Assembly: GCA_003194525.1 (NCBI GenBank)
Contig: NBIV01000096.1
Span: forward strand, 186,001-250,000
From: Gracilariopsis chorda
Lineage: Eukaryota > Rhodophyta > Florideophyceae > Gracilariales > Gracilariaceae
Length of the DNA: 64,000 nt
Direction of reading: 5' to 3'
Shown: positions 1 through 10,433 of the stretch, piece after piece
Numbering within the stretch: the stretch's first letter is position 1
How the letters are laid out: the number at the start of each line of letters is the position of its first letter
Notes under the pieces: model-generated
Seen by the model: the letters and a program-made list of their open reading frames with translations, nothing else
Told to the model about the DNA's origin: nothing
Databases searched by the model: none
Position numbers and translations under genes: made by a program

Positions 1-228
1 GGTTTCGGGAAGCATTGGAACGTGCGTCGAGGTGCGTGCGTGATAACGTCGCGCAACGCCGCGTGGGAGTCGACACTCAACGCACTGGAGCTCACATGGT
101 CCAAATGTGATGGTGCTACTACCCGAATAGCTGAGCAAGATGCCGAGGGCCGCAAGATTGTGCTGGCGACGCTGGAAGGAGAATTGACTCGCTTTGGCGA
201 TTGTTGGTGCCCCCTAGAGTCTATGTGA
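1..228 (+). CDS. C-terminal end of an NB-ARC/WD40 receptor paralogue (5' partial, transposon-interrupted)
   Basis: The frame is open from base 1 and encodes about 75 residues matching the C-terminus of the complete NB-ARC/WD40 protein at 56699-60535 (shared GACV, TSR-AAWESTL, DGATTRIAE, ATxEGE and FGDxW motifs). The WD40 domain and NB-ARC domain must lie left of the window. The frame now stops at 226-228, three codons into a DNA transposon that starts at 217. The original last 12 codons survive beyond the transposon at 3051-3088. Losing 12 of roughly 1280 residues might still leave a working protein. Identity to the paralogue is high, so the duplication is fairly recent. Cellular role is inferred from the paralogue: a STAND-type ATP-switch receptor. 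Confidence 0.8.
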   Translation, partial: GFGKHWNVRRGACVITSRNAAWESTLNALELTWSKCDGATTRIAEQDAEGRKIVLATLEGELTRFGDCWCPLESM

Positions 229-501
229 CCAGTGACCTCATATGAGGTCAATTTTAATTGCTCTAGAACTTTATCAAAACCTTAAAACTTTTCCAAAAAC
301 TTTTTCGCTTTCAAATTGTTATCATGTCCTTTACGCTGGCAGCACTGAACCATGTACATAACACATCACCAACAGTTGTAGCTGTCACATCAAGCATTAT
401 CGCCAATAACATTCGTACATAATGGCCCCGTCCACAGATCTTCGCAGAACTGTTGGAACAACTGTCAACAGGCATGCTCGTCTGGTTACAAATGACGCTG
501 A

Positions 502-2321
502 ATGCAACTTTACTATGGATCTTTATGGAAGTCAACAACGGTACAAGGTTCTGTCCTCAATGTTGACATTCGGAAGGTCAACAATCGAAATCTCACTTTT
601 CTGACTGAGACGTTTAGTCTACCGAACCAAGAAAGAGAAGGAACTCTCCCTCTATCTAGTGTAAAACTAGGCACTGGTGTTGAAGAAGCCGTGAATGCTG
701 CAGAAGAGCCTATTACTGAGATTGAACCCATTAATACGCAAAATATCGAGGAAGATGCTCTTGTGACACCATCTCAGATGCAAATTTGGCAGCCGCAAAC
801 AATTTTATTAAGCGAAAATGCACCTGTCCAATCAACTGTGATTCATGGTCATGTGTGGGAAACCTGTACGTCGTTGAGTCCTCTCCATGGTTGTATGCAA
901 ATGCATCAGTGGAAAGTGGTTGGCCCAGCCGGAGATTTTATCTCACGGCGTCACGTTCCTCCAAACATGAGTGCATTAGATTTCTTCTTTTGGATGTTCC
1001 CTATGCAACATTTGCAGTTCATATTGAACAGAACTAATGTTTGGTTAGAAAGCAAAGACGTTCGGAGGACTTCAGGGGGAGAATTGCTCAAATTCTTTGA
1101 AATTCCTACCCTCATGACTCGCATTTAGTTCTATTACAGACGGGATATTTGGAGCCTCCAAACTTTTTTTCTAAGTTTATTCCTCCGCCAAATATTGGTC
1201 TTGCGTTGTCACGAAACAGATTTCAAATGCTTAGCAACTCAATATGCTTCAGCGGAAATGGTGTGACTGAAGAGCAGGGAATCGCACGTTGGTCCTTCGC
1301 AGCAGATTTTGTGTAGGCAATCAATGACCATCGTCGGTCTTTTGTCACGCCATCACATGCCTTATGTGTTGATGAAGAAATGTCACGATGGAACGGATAA
1401 GGGGGTCATTGGATTGATGTCGAGCTTCCACACTATACGGCATTAGATAGAAAGCCGGAAAATGGTCTTGATATGAAGGCCGTATGTTGTGCACGAAGTG
1501 GCATAATGCTAAACATTGAGCTCAATATGGGTGCAAATATTCCGGAAAACGTTTTTGATTCTGATGAAGCCCATGGAACAGCAGCCTTACTTCGCTTAGT
1601 GCAACCATGGTTCGGATCAGAAAGGTTGGTATATGTGGATTCTTTTCTTGCGTCTGTCAGTACCGCGAAAGCATTACTGGAGAAAGTTTTACGGTTTACT
1701 GGAGTTGTCAAAAATTCTACTTGTGAATATCGTATGACACATCTCTCCGAAACGACTGTATCGGACAGGGGAGATTTTGTATCCATACTATCGAAAGGAA
1801 GCATTATCAATAATGATATAATGGCTATAATGTGGATGGACAGAGAAAGAAGGTATCTCGTATCAAGCTCTGGCACGGTTAATTTTGGTTCTCCTATTAT
1901 TCGAGAAAGGTGGAGACGGGAGGGAAATATTTCTAAGAAACTGGAATTGGAGGTCGCAATTCCCGAAGTGTGTGAAGAGTATTACAAAAACTGTTCAATG
2001 ATCGATCGCCATAACAGATGCAGACAAGATGATCTAAATCTGGAGAAGAAAATTGAAGCAAAAGAGTGCTCATTTCGAGTGAATTGCTCTCTTTTATCGA
2101 TTTGTATTGTGGACGCGTGGAAGTTGTACAAAGCCGCAAATAGAACCAGAAACGTGAAAAGTCAGCACCAATTCTCTTGCCAATTGGCTGATGAACTAAT
2201 TGAGAATACATGGGTTACCACAGGTCTAATGAGTAGGGATGAGCAAGAATGTGAAAATATTCATGAGAAGCCAATGTTTGGAGGCACTGGCTTGAATTTA
2301 ATGCAGACGAATAGAACGTAA
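502..2321 (+). pseudogene. piggyBac-like (DDE_Tnp_1_7) transposase, decayed
   Basis: The transposase would cut and paste the surrounding element. Two long open stretches, 502-1128 and 1473-2321, lie in different frames. The gap between them, read in the second frame, carries the family signature: SRNRFQML, then LCVDEEMSRWNG, a GGHW segment and LPHYTALDRKPE. The second stretch has LVYVDSFLASVSTAKALL, matching the second catalytic aspartate block, then NDIMAIMWMDRE and YYKNCSMIDRHNRCRQ, the oomycete/algal version of the piggyBac 'GVD..D' block. Damage seen: one frame change near 1110-1128, a TAG at about 1314 and a TAA at about 1398. The true N-terminus is not certain (the open stretch could begin near 422). 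It is not functional as it stands. Confidence 0.75.
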
Positions 2322-2804
2322 AAAAATAAGGATTGAAAGATTACAAAAGATTTATATCAAGGACGATGCAATTTCTGCAAAGGTAATACAAAGTCCAAGT
2401 TTTAATGTTCTAGGTCCTATACCAGAAAGGAAAACGAAGTGTTTTTATGTGACACAGGTACTAATAGAGATCGTTTTATGAAACAAATTGAAAAGGGTCA
2501 TGGTATAATGAAGTTCAAAAGCTGATAAAGATGTCTACAACCTTGTCAACATTCGTTTTTTAAATAAAAAATCTATTTTTGAACGCAAAAGTTTACAATA
2601 AGTTCATTTTACCTTTACACCCTTACTCATTCAATCCCCGTTATTTAGACTTGCTAGATTATTTAAACTCTATGACAAAACTACCCCTTCAATAGACAGA
2701 TGTCACTGTTATCTTTCTGTTGTTCAAGTGGGTGTTATACACATTCTGAGAGTTTAAATATATTCGGAATCAGTGGAGCTCCCAGAGGTGTTTTGGAGTT
2801 AAAG

Positions 2805-2880
2805 TAAACTTAACGAGGTTCGAACTCATATGTTGTTGCTCGCATGTGACCTTACGACCACTGAGCTGCTGTTATGGCAC
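2805..2880 (-). other. tRNA-like segment (pol III A- and B-box), likely SINE head or tRNA pseudogene
   Basis: On the minus strand a B-box-like GAGTTCGAACC sits in a T arm with a 5-bp stem and 7-nt TTCGAAC loop. An A-box-like AGCTCAGTGGTCG lies about 37 bp upstream. The acceptor ends do not pair well, and the D arm is long, so this is not a functional tRNA. The 5' side also forms an inverted repeat (CGACCACTG with CAGTGGTCG, 2855-2890). It lies in the non-coding tail of the 217-3048 transposon. Confidence 0.35.
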
Positions 2881-3050
2881 AGTGGTCGTCTTCTACAAGT
2901 AATTATAGTTCAAAGACAACCCTGTTGGCCATGTTTCAAGTTCGAAATTTATAATGTGGGGCCATGCGTATCAGATTTCATTTTTTTTTAATTTTGCGTG
3001 CGGATGCGCTGATCTCATATAATGTCAGCGCACCGGTCCGATAGACACTA

Positions 3051-3090
3051 AAGAGTGGCTTTTCTGAGTTCTTTGAAGTAAAAGAATAAA
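3051..3090 (+). pseudogene. Displaced last codons of the left-edge NB-ARC/WD40 paralogue
   Basis: The stretch AAGAGTGGCTTTTCTGAG onward encodes SGFSEFFEVKE followed by TAA, against SGFSEFCEVKH-stop in the intact gene. Similarity to the paralogue's 3' flank runs on for about 20 bp and then stops. This is the old 3' end of the receptor gene, now separated from its body by the transposon at 217-3048. Confidence 0.85.
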
Positions 3091-3099
3091 TGTAATTTT

Positions 3100-5681
3100 C
3101 CTTTGTACATCTCCGTTATTCTTTAGGCGGTACTCGTCCAAAGTAAAATTTTGCTTTTTTAACTGTTTTTACAACATTCTTGCAAATTCAGTATAACATT
3201 AAAAGTGCGCTGTTTTGTGGCCCACAGCATAAGCGTGATTACCTGCAACCTGCGGTTGAGCTGGTTATCAGCTTCTCTGTCAATCCTTGTACCAAGACAA
3301 TGCCCATGTACAAGCACAATAAGCTTCTATGCCCACTTGTAACACGATTAGTACGAATCATGAAAACTTTGCTCGTTTCAGTCTGGCCTTGTTCCCAAGA
3401 GGAGGCCGACAAATCTCTGAGCTTTATAGTGTACGAGAATCTAGCAACCTAGTGCTCAAAAGAGCTTGTACTAATTACTACGGACGTAACGTCGACCAAC
3501 GAGTCTCTATTTACGGTTGTAGCCGTATCATGGCCAATTGGACTTTGTTCTTTTGTTTGTATTCCGCAAGTTGGTTTGAGGAACAAAGCATCAAGAGATC
3601 ACCACATTCCCACTCAGGTCGTCTTTTTGATAATTTGATAAAATGCAGTCCGCCATATCCAAGTCAGAAAGAAGATCGCTCTGTGAAACATCATGGCACT
3701 TGGAACAACATGGTACCAAAGTGAATACAGTCTGAGAGCTGGCGAGCTCCTCAGTCCGGTCGCCACTGTCAGTTGAGGTATACTAATTGTTCCAGTCGTC
3801 ACGATGAACAGCGTCACAATGAGATACACCTCCGTTACAACCATTCGTAAAAAGACTGTGCAACTGCGTCGGAGACCTGTTGTTTTGGTTTTATTCATCC
3901 GGTGTGTGTTCCACATCCTTGTACATTTTGTATCGAAGGTCCCGATTAGGATTTACTTATCTTCAGGATGTGTCGCGGATCACTACTGTAGGGCGTCTGT
4001 TAGTTCAAGATCGAAGCAAGCAGATCCGGAGTACTCAGCAACAATAAAGTTCTTATTACGTGTGTTTTCAAAGTCGAAGGCCCCGGAGTAACCAGTCGCA
4101 GAATCGATACTTTTCCTCGCTATTTCAGAGGGGAAATCCTCGAAGTAATCCCCAGTAAAGCCAAATGGTATTCAATGACAGTTTGTTTATGTTGAGCCAA
4201 CTCTTCTTCCTATCCATTCTTGAATAGCCACTACACTCAAGGCCAGCCCACTGCGATGTACCTAGTCTCCAGCACTAGCATAGAGTACTCATATTCTTGG
4301 CGCAGGCTCTATTTTTGAGGAACAAGATGAGCTCTCGATTCTCATGTATTTTCGCGCTCTGTTTTCTCCGAGTATCTCGCATTTGCGTATCTTTTCGCAC
4401 ATGATTCCACGAGTTCTGCGACAAGCCTCTTATGATGGAGGAAATTTGTACCATGGCTTGGCGCGACGTAGTACTAAAGGTCCTCTTTTAATAGTCATTC
4501 AAAAGACAAAGGCGGTCCAAGTAAAGCCCCGAGACCCGTTCTGTCCGCGCAATACATTGTTAATAATGTTTTTAACACTGATCCAGCCCCACCTCCGCCA
4601 GACAGTACCTGACAGTTCTTACAACAGCTCTACACCAACCATGTCCATCATCACTAACACGAGCATTACAACAGAAGAATCAATGTTTGGTACCCAACCG
4701 TCTCTCGAATTAGAAACTACCAAATACTGCTTCAATTCTATGAGATTCTATCGAACTCTTGGCCACACTGTTTGGGAACAGTGCGTAATATCATTAACCA
4801 TGAGAAATTCAAATATACTTCCAAAAGACAATGGTTGAATTCATTTGGGCATTGGCGCTTCGAGGATTTCTTGGAGACAGCGATACATAGTCTATTGCAC
4901 TGAATATATCCGCTTTTTTTTCAATTCCAATCGATAGAACGACCATTAAAATCTCATTTTTTCAGGCTAAAGGTCAGGAAGTGCATAACGCACCCATAAA
5001 TCGGCCAGCTCATCTGTTGCTCTACTGGCGATTTGATGGCAAAGCTAAACGCAATGGTCTACACTAGTCTCTAGCGACTCTGCAAAGTGGTGGCACGATC
5101 GCACTACGCTCCTGTTATATGTGTGCCCAGTGATAATCGTTTACTGCATACCGCATTGCTTATTACGCCCAATCATATGATAAATACAGTTTCACTAATT
5201 GGTATGGTTTACGCAGCCCTCTGATGCATTGCGTGGATTTTGCGTTAACTTACCTTGGACATAAATTACGAGCCGCACTTGAAAGTTTCCCGGGTGCATA
5301 TGGCAATTATACTACGCGGTAACACACTCCATTCTGACTTAAGCCGTGGACATTGGCATTAAAGCACCCCAGGCATAAATCCACTGGCAAATGTGAGCAC
5401 AGCGAGAGTGGATATAGCACTAACAACCATCCAGGGATATGCAGAATTCCGCTTCGAGACACTCGAGAAATATTCTGATCTATCAAAACACGCTGTTCAG
5501 TCCTGGTATATCCCTCTATTAGAACCAAGTTTGTGTGCACACACTGTTCATATTAGTTGGAGACAACCTGAAATCAGCTTTATCAATATACAAGAGAACT
5601 ACGGGCCTTCGGCAAGATCACTCTTACTTGCAGTAAGACAGTTGGTAGTAGTGACTACCCTTCGTAATTGCGTGCTTGCTA
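3100..5681. other. Gene-poor stretch
   Basis: No gene is recognised. Short open frames occur, the longest being 4344-4838 on the plus strand (164 codons) with no familiar motif, low-complexity composition and no supporting context. Treat it as a chance ORF unless transcripts say otherwise. Confidence 0.4.
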
Positions 5682-6422
5682 GTATCTATTTGCCCGGATG
5701 TAATGTTGCAAAATGAATATTTTTTGAAGGTTTTGAACTTTTGATACACGCGTCAGAAACGGTGTTTTTAAATGAAAACTACGTTTTTGATATCAAAAAA
5801 GGCTGTTTTCTGAAGCTCTGTAGTAAATGCGACATAGTTTTCAAGCACATCTCTATAAAAACATCTGGTTGTCTTACGTTTTTGCTTCTCACCGAGCATA
5901 AACAAAAAGGGCTTAGAATTTTTGCTATACAAAAACAAGTTGCATAACTTCTACGGACTAGTGTCCATCGGACCGCTGACCTCATATGAGGTCAAAACAA
6001 TCAACTTTACATTTAATTTTAGTTATTTTGATCTGATTTTTTTGCCTTTTGTAGTCTGTATAAGTTATGCAACATGTTTTTGTATAGCAAAAATTTTAAG
6101 CTTCTGTTGTTTATGCTATGTGAGAAGCAGAAATATAACACAACCAGATGGTTTGATAGAGATGTGCTTGTAAAATATGACTAATTTACTACAGAGCTTC
6201 AGAAAACCGGCTTTTTTGATATCAAACACGTACTTTTGATTCAAAAACACCGTTCCTGACGCGTGTATAAAAGGTTCAAAACCTTCAAAAAATAATCATT
6301 TGGCTACATTACATTCAGGCGGATAGACACTAGGAAAGGCGAAAAAATCCTATCAAAATAACTAAAATAAAGGTTAAGTTGATTGTTTTGACCTCATATG
6401 AGGTCAACGGTCCGATAGACAG
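5682..6422. repeat. Two palindromic MITEs (A and B) with interleaved halves
   Basis: Four blocks are seen: A (5682-5958), B (5961-6048), A' (6051-6330) and B' (6333-6422). A' is the inverted copy of A and B' the inverted copy of B. Each block is bounded by TA (5680-81, 5959-60, 6049-50, 6331-32, 6423-24). A begins GTATCTATTTGCC and A' ends GGCGGATAGACAC. B begins GTGTCCATCGGACCG plus the TGACCTCATATGAGGTCA palindrome, and B' ends CGGTCCGATAGACAG. B has the same terminal sequence and subterminal palindrome as the 2.83 kb transposon at 217-3048, so B is probably a non-autonomous derivative of that family. A is a relative with different subterminal sequence. No coding potential. Confidence 0.8.
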
Positions 6423-8187
6423 TAGTGAGAGTGGCCTGGAGGTCTTATAGCAGGCCCTGTTTGGTTGGCACTAATGCTGCTGCTGCTCAAAAAATAAAGC
6501 AAAATAGGTCAATGATTGCACTGCAACGGTATCCGTGCTTTGGTTGCATGTGCAGGCGGCGACGGTCTGCGCCCGTGCCCCCGCCCCAGGGATAATATTC
6601 GTCATTTTTAGTTTGAAGCATGCGTAGTGTTCAGTAACAGTCACGTACAACGCATATGCGCCGCGCATTTGGATATTCATGGCAGCTCATCACGTTTCCG
6701 TGTTCAAAATTGCGCCACGAATGTTGTCTATCCCTCTTTTTCACCGAGATTGTAACGTTCATAGCGCAGTTGCCTAGCGCTATCACCAGTCTTATTACAA
6801 TGCTCAGTATTTTAAGATTGGAAGGAAAAACAGCGTTAAGTTATTACACTGATATCCATAGTGATTGCGCTCATCAGCAATTTCAAAGCCTGTTCCTGAA
6901 GCACTTTATCACGCGCTGTTCAAATACAAATTACAGCTGGACGAGTGTACTGGTAGAAGCTATACGGTCGGTTGCTATCATTCTAACAGATCCATTGCAG
7001 GTATACTTCCTAAACGCTTGCGAAAGGACGACAGCAGACAGGTTCTCTCGTCAGAACAAGTGAAACCTACGCGACTCCGCTTGCTACCCATTCGTGTAGG
7101 TAGCACCCCTATAACAGCGGAAAGTGCAAGCTACAGAAATGCAAAACACCACATGTACCGATTCAAATTCTCCAAAAATGTTACTCGTAAACATATGCTT
7201 AGACACCACAATTTGCTACCATAACCGTTCAAACGCAAATTGCCGTGGGTAGGCGTATGACTATAAAATTATTCAAACCTTCTCGAGACTTTTGGGAACT
7301 GTTTTGTTGGTGCTTAGCACGGGTTACGTAGGTGCGACGTTTAAGTACAATACACAGAACGTAATATAAAGATGAGTACTATCACTGAGCAGCAGCTCAT
7401 AGCAACATAGACAATAATAATCAATCAGAACAGGTCAGCAGAATAGAGAGAGCAACTTCTGAGTGCCGCAGTGTCAGGATGGGTTAGTAAAGTTGGGGTT
7501 CTACTGGCGTTCAGTGAAGCACCTAAGTTCGGTTAGCTGTACTTGTTTATTGATCGGACAAGTAGGGCGGTGCTTGCCTCTGGTTCTCACTACGGTAGTC
7601 CGCGAGCTCGGGGCTTAAGTACTCCTGTTGCGTACTACGTTGCACGTTTGCGCCTCTCGCCACGTACTAACTTAATGCAACCACCGTGTTGTCAGTCTAA
7701 TTATCATTGCACGGCGCTCTAAGTGCAGTGGTTCATGAGCGAGCTAACGCGTGTCAACATGACAAGTGTTCATGGCGCATCCATTACCTGCCGAGTGAAC
7801 CATCGAAAACTGCAAATCACTCTACTTAGTTCAGAAGTGTAGACAGCAAAGCCGTGCAGTGGTGATGTCATGTCTATTGTGAACCGTGTCACGGTGGGTG
7901 TCACGAATCCAAAAAGTCAGAAACGTAAGACGTCAGTCTCCTCATTAGCCTTAGAAACTATAATCCAGTATTCTCCACAGATTGACAAGTAGCCGGTATT
8001 CTGGTTTGCATTACGAAACATCGTCAAGCGTATGACTACCCACACACTCTTCAGCAACCTGCGTTTGTAATACAACCTTTGTGATACTCTGCAACGTTCT
8101 CCTCTCCTTTCTTGGCGAGTTACCCTTTCTCCATATTTCACTGGCCGCTCATCACTCTTTCTTTTCTGTAATCTTGTTACTGATAAT
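6423..8187. other. Gene-poor stretch upstream of the RING gene
   Basis: Two overlapping plus-strand frames (6656-7063 and 6865-7224) and several shorter ones are present, none with a recognisable motif. The last 40 bp before the RING start codon are pyrimidine-rich, as is common near algal transcription starts. No RNA gene recognised. Confidence 0.35.
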
Positions 8188-8592
8188 ATGCCTTTTCAAC
8201 CTCTGCGAATCACCCACCCAAAAGACTGTATGATATGTCTTGAGAAGCTGGAAGAAGAAGTAACTGAGCTGCATTGCAAACATGTGTATCACACTAAATG
8301 CCTTCAGCCAGTTTACAACCCACCACCTGTTCTTCCTACTACGAGAGATCGCAATGGTGATCCGGTGGAAGTTTATGAGATTCCGCCGCCGGGAACATGT
8401 CCTTGCTGCAGAGAACCGATTGATGAAACAAAGTGGAGAACGTGGTCTTCATATTCGAACACAAAAGCGGAAATCAATCTAGAATTGTTATCAGAGAAGG
8501 AACGAAAACTTGTGCTGAAGCGTCGCAAAAAAAATGCGAAGCGCAGAGAGCGACGTATGCGGAAGATTGGTGTTCGGGAGATGGAGCATTGA
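8188..8592 (+). CDS. RING-H2 finger protein, probable E3 ubiquitin ligase
   Basis: An intact 134-residue single-exon gene. Zinc ligands are visible as C14, C17, C30, H32, H35, C38, C71 and C74, the C3-H2-C3 order of RING-H2 fingers, which recruit E2 ubiquitin-conjugating enzymes. The spacer between the sixth and seventh ligands is 32 residues, against roughly 10 in common RING-H2 domains, and is Pro-rich. The last 35 residues are strongly basic (KRRKKNAKRRERRMRK), suggesting a nuclear or nucleolar signal. ATG at 8188 has A at -3 and precedes the finger by only 13 residues, so no longer N-terminus is implied. No transmembrane segment. Neighbours are relics and transposons, so context gives no target. 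Ubiquitin ligase activity is inferred from the finger alone. Confidence 0.8.
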   Translation: MPFQPLRITHPKDCMICLEKLEEEVTELHCKHVYHTKCLQPVYNPPPVLPTTRDRNGDPVEVYEIPPPGTCPCCREPIDETKWRTWSSYSNTKAEINLELLSEKERKLVLKRRKKNAKRRERRMRKIGVREMEH

Positions 8593-8815
8593 GGAGAATG
8601 AGAAGTGTATTCGTTTCAACTAAAATGAAATTTGTGAAGTCTCAGCAGGTCCCTGCAACAACTGGGATATACCTTTACAAGGACTGTCCTTCTGTACGGT
8701 CGATAATCTCCCCTCCTTCTGCAGCTAACGCGTCACACTTGTTGATAAAGCAAAGAAATGGTCGCAAATCTGGTTCAGTCCCGGAGCTGGAGCTTTGTTC
8801 ACATATTAGATAGAT

Positions 8816-9378
8816 CATAGTGATCTGACACGAAGATCTTCGCTAACGTTGAGCGAGTCCACGCCATTCGACGCGCGGTTCGCGCCGCCGCCGCCGATGT
8901 CCACCACATGGTCGCACTGCCACCTCACCAGCGTTCGCAGCCCGCGCCCTTCGCTGCCCACCACAACAGCCGTGCGTTGCCGTCACGAAAGCCGCGTCAG
9001 GGCCTCGCCGCCGTCACCGGCAAGTGCCACCACTCGCCACCCGTCCGTTCTCAACCGGGCCAGCGTCCTCGATAGACTGCTCGTGGCAAACGTCTCAACC
9101 ATGTCCGCCACCCCGGCAGACGTCTTGCACACCGTCGCGTTAAGCAGTGCGCAGTTTTTTTCCGACAACACCACTGCATCAGCGCCTAGAAACAGCGCAG
9201 ACCAAAGTGCAGCACCCACGTTATGCAGATCACTCACTTCATCCAGCACCAAGATCACTCCTTCAAATCCAGCCTGTAGACGTTCCACCTCCGTTCCATA
9301 CTTGAGCGCAATCGTTTGAACAACAACTCTTTGGTGTTTTTGATGACCAAACAATTCATTTAACAGCCCTTTATCCAT
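8816..9378 (-). pseudogene. MRM1-like mitochondrial rRNA 2'-O-methyltransferase, truncated
   Basis: This is a SpoU/TrmH-fold (SPOUT) methyltransferase of the RlmB/MRM1 group, which methylates a guanosine in large-subunit rRNA of the organelle. The visible part starts at MDKGLLNELFGHQKHQRVV, the linker before the SPOUT domain, then VILVLDEVSDLHNVGAALWS, GADAVVLSEKN and, after an in-frame TGA at about 8983, VVVGSEGRGLRTLV and GVDSLNVS, the SAM-binding knot motifs. The N-terminal substrate domain is missing because a LINE fragment abuts at about 9378, and the last helix after SLNVS is missing. Three lesions make it a relic. An intact copy presumably exists elsewhere. Confidence 0.8.
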
Positions 9379-10140
9379 GCTCGGGGTGGGTACCACGTGT
9401 GGAGCAGAGGCAATTCCGCACATTCTCAGAGCAGTCACAGACAAGCTGCGTCGAGAAGACTTGGTGCTGCTTACCATTGACGCCAAGAATGTATTCAATT
9501 CAATAGAACGCGGAAAGCTCCTACAGGCCGCAACAACCCATTGTCCCGGAATTTCTCGGTTCGTCCACTTCTGTTACCAGCACCCCATCCCACTGCACTT
9601 TGGAGACTTTGCGATTTACAGCAAGCAGGGAACACAACAGGGAGACCCGCTAAGCCCTCTCTTATTTGTACTCACACTTCACCCACTGGTTCTGCTTTTT
9701 TAGGAGCGTTTCAAACCAATACTCAACCTTTTCTACGCAGATGACGGCAACGTTCTTATCAACCGGGATGATGCAGCTCCATTCCTGACAGCTCTGTTAC
9801 AGGAGGGGATAAAGATCGGTTTCGTCCCAAACATGAAGAAAAACAAAGCCTGGTGGTGGCGAGTGCCACAAATCTCCGGCTTCCCTGCTCAAATCACTAA
9901 TGAGCACGCCATTTCAATACTTGGGACAGCAATCGGCCACGGCAATGCGGTCCGCGACATCTTAGCGTCTAAAAGACAAAATCAGACAAAACTGTTGGAG
10001 TCGCTTGCTAGCCTCAATGATACCAACATGGCCCTTACTCTTCTCCGCTTTTGTGCAAGCGCATGAAAAGTTATATACACTCTTCGAACCACTCCGCCGC
10101 ATATTACCATATGTCCAACGTTGCTGCGATCTCGTCGAAA
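9377..10140 (+). mobile_element. LINE-type (non-LTR) reverse transcriptase fragment
   Basis: The reading frame encodes LGVGTTCGAEAIPHI, LLTIDAKNVFNSIERGKLL (motif A region), KQGTQQGDPLSPLLF (motif B) and, after one in-frame TAG at about 9701, FYADDGNVLI (motif C with catalytic DD) and a GFVPNMKKNK motif. A further piece in another frame reads LRTTPPHI, typical of these elements. It is truncated at both ends: no endonuclease or tail is seen. Its 5' edge lies exactly at the point where the MRM1 relic stops, on the opposite strand. Confidence 0.8.
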
Positions 10141-10433
10141 AGAGCGCCGTTCCTCCTCGCGAAATGACCACGACGCACACCTCACATACCGCACCCCGCT
10201 TCTGCAACTGTGCGCTAATGCGCTGCGCTACGTACGTAACACTGCAGCTCCGACGCTCACAAATGCCGCCTGCATCTCGTCCACTGCCCCTGCTTGGAGT
10301 GCACACCGCGACAGCTCGCTCTCGTCTGGCGTCGTGCCCACCGTTCGCTTCTCATCTCCCTTCATCTCGCCGTCGTCCCGCGCATGTTAGCAAACAACGT
10401 GAGTGGGCAGACATGCATTGAGCTTGTTTAGCT
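10141..10433. other. Intergenic, nothing recognised
   Basis: GC-rich stretch open in several frames without a recognisable product. It may be the degraded tail of the LINE fragment. Confidence 0.3.

Larger units (their letters stand above)
217..3048 (+). mobile_element. piggyBac-like DNA transposon, 2.83 kb, TA target duplication
   Basis: The ends are inverted: the left end reads GAGTCTATGTGACC and the right end, reversed, reads GTGTCTATCGGACC. Each is followed by an imperfect palindrome of the TGACCTCATATGAGGTCA type. TA stands on both sides (215-216 and 3049-3050). Removing the element and one TA restores CCCTAAAGAGTGGC, which aligns without gaps to CCCTACAGAGTGGC in the intact paralogue near 60497, so both boundaries are fixed to the base. 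The interior holds a broken transposase (502-2321) and about 700 bp of AT-rich non-coding DNA with a tRNA-like stretch. A TA duplication is unusual for piggyBac, which normally targets TTAA. Confidence 0.85.

Noticed and set aside
4344-4838. 164-codon ORF as a gene
   Set aside because: No motif, no neighbours and no codon pattern like the intact genes; probably chance.
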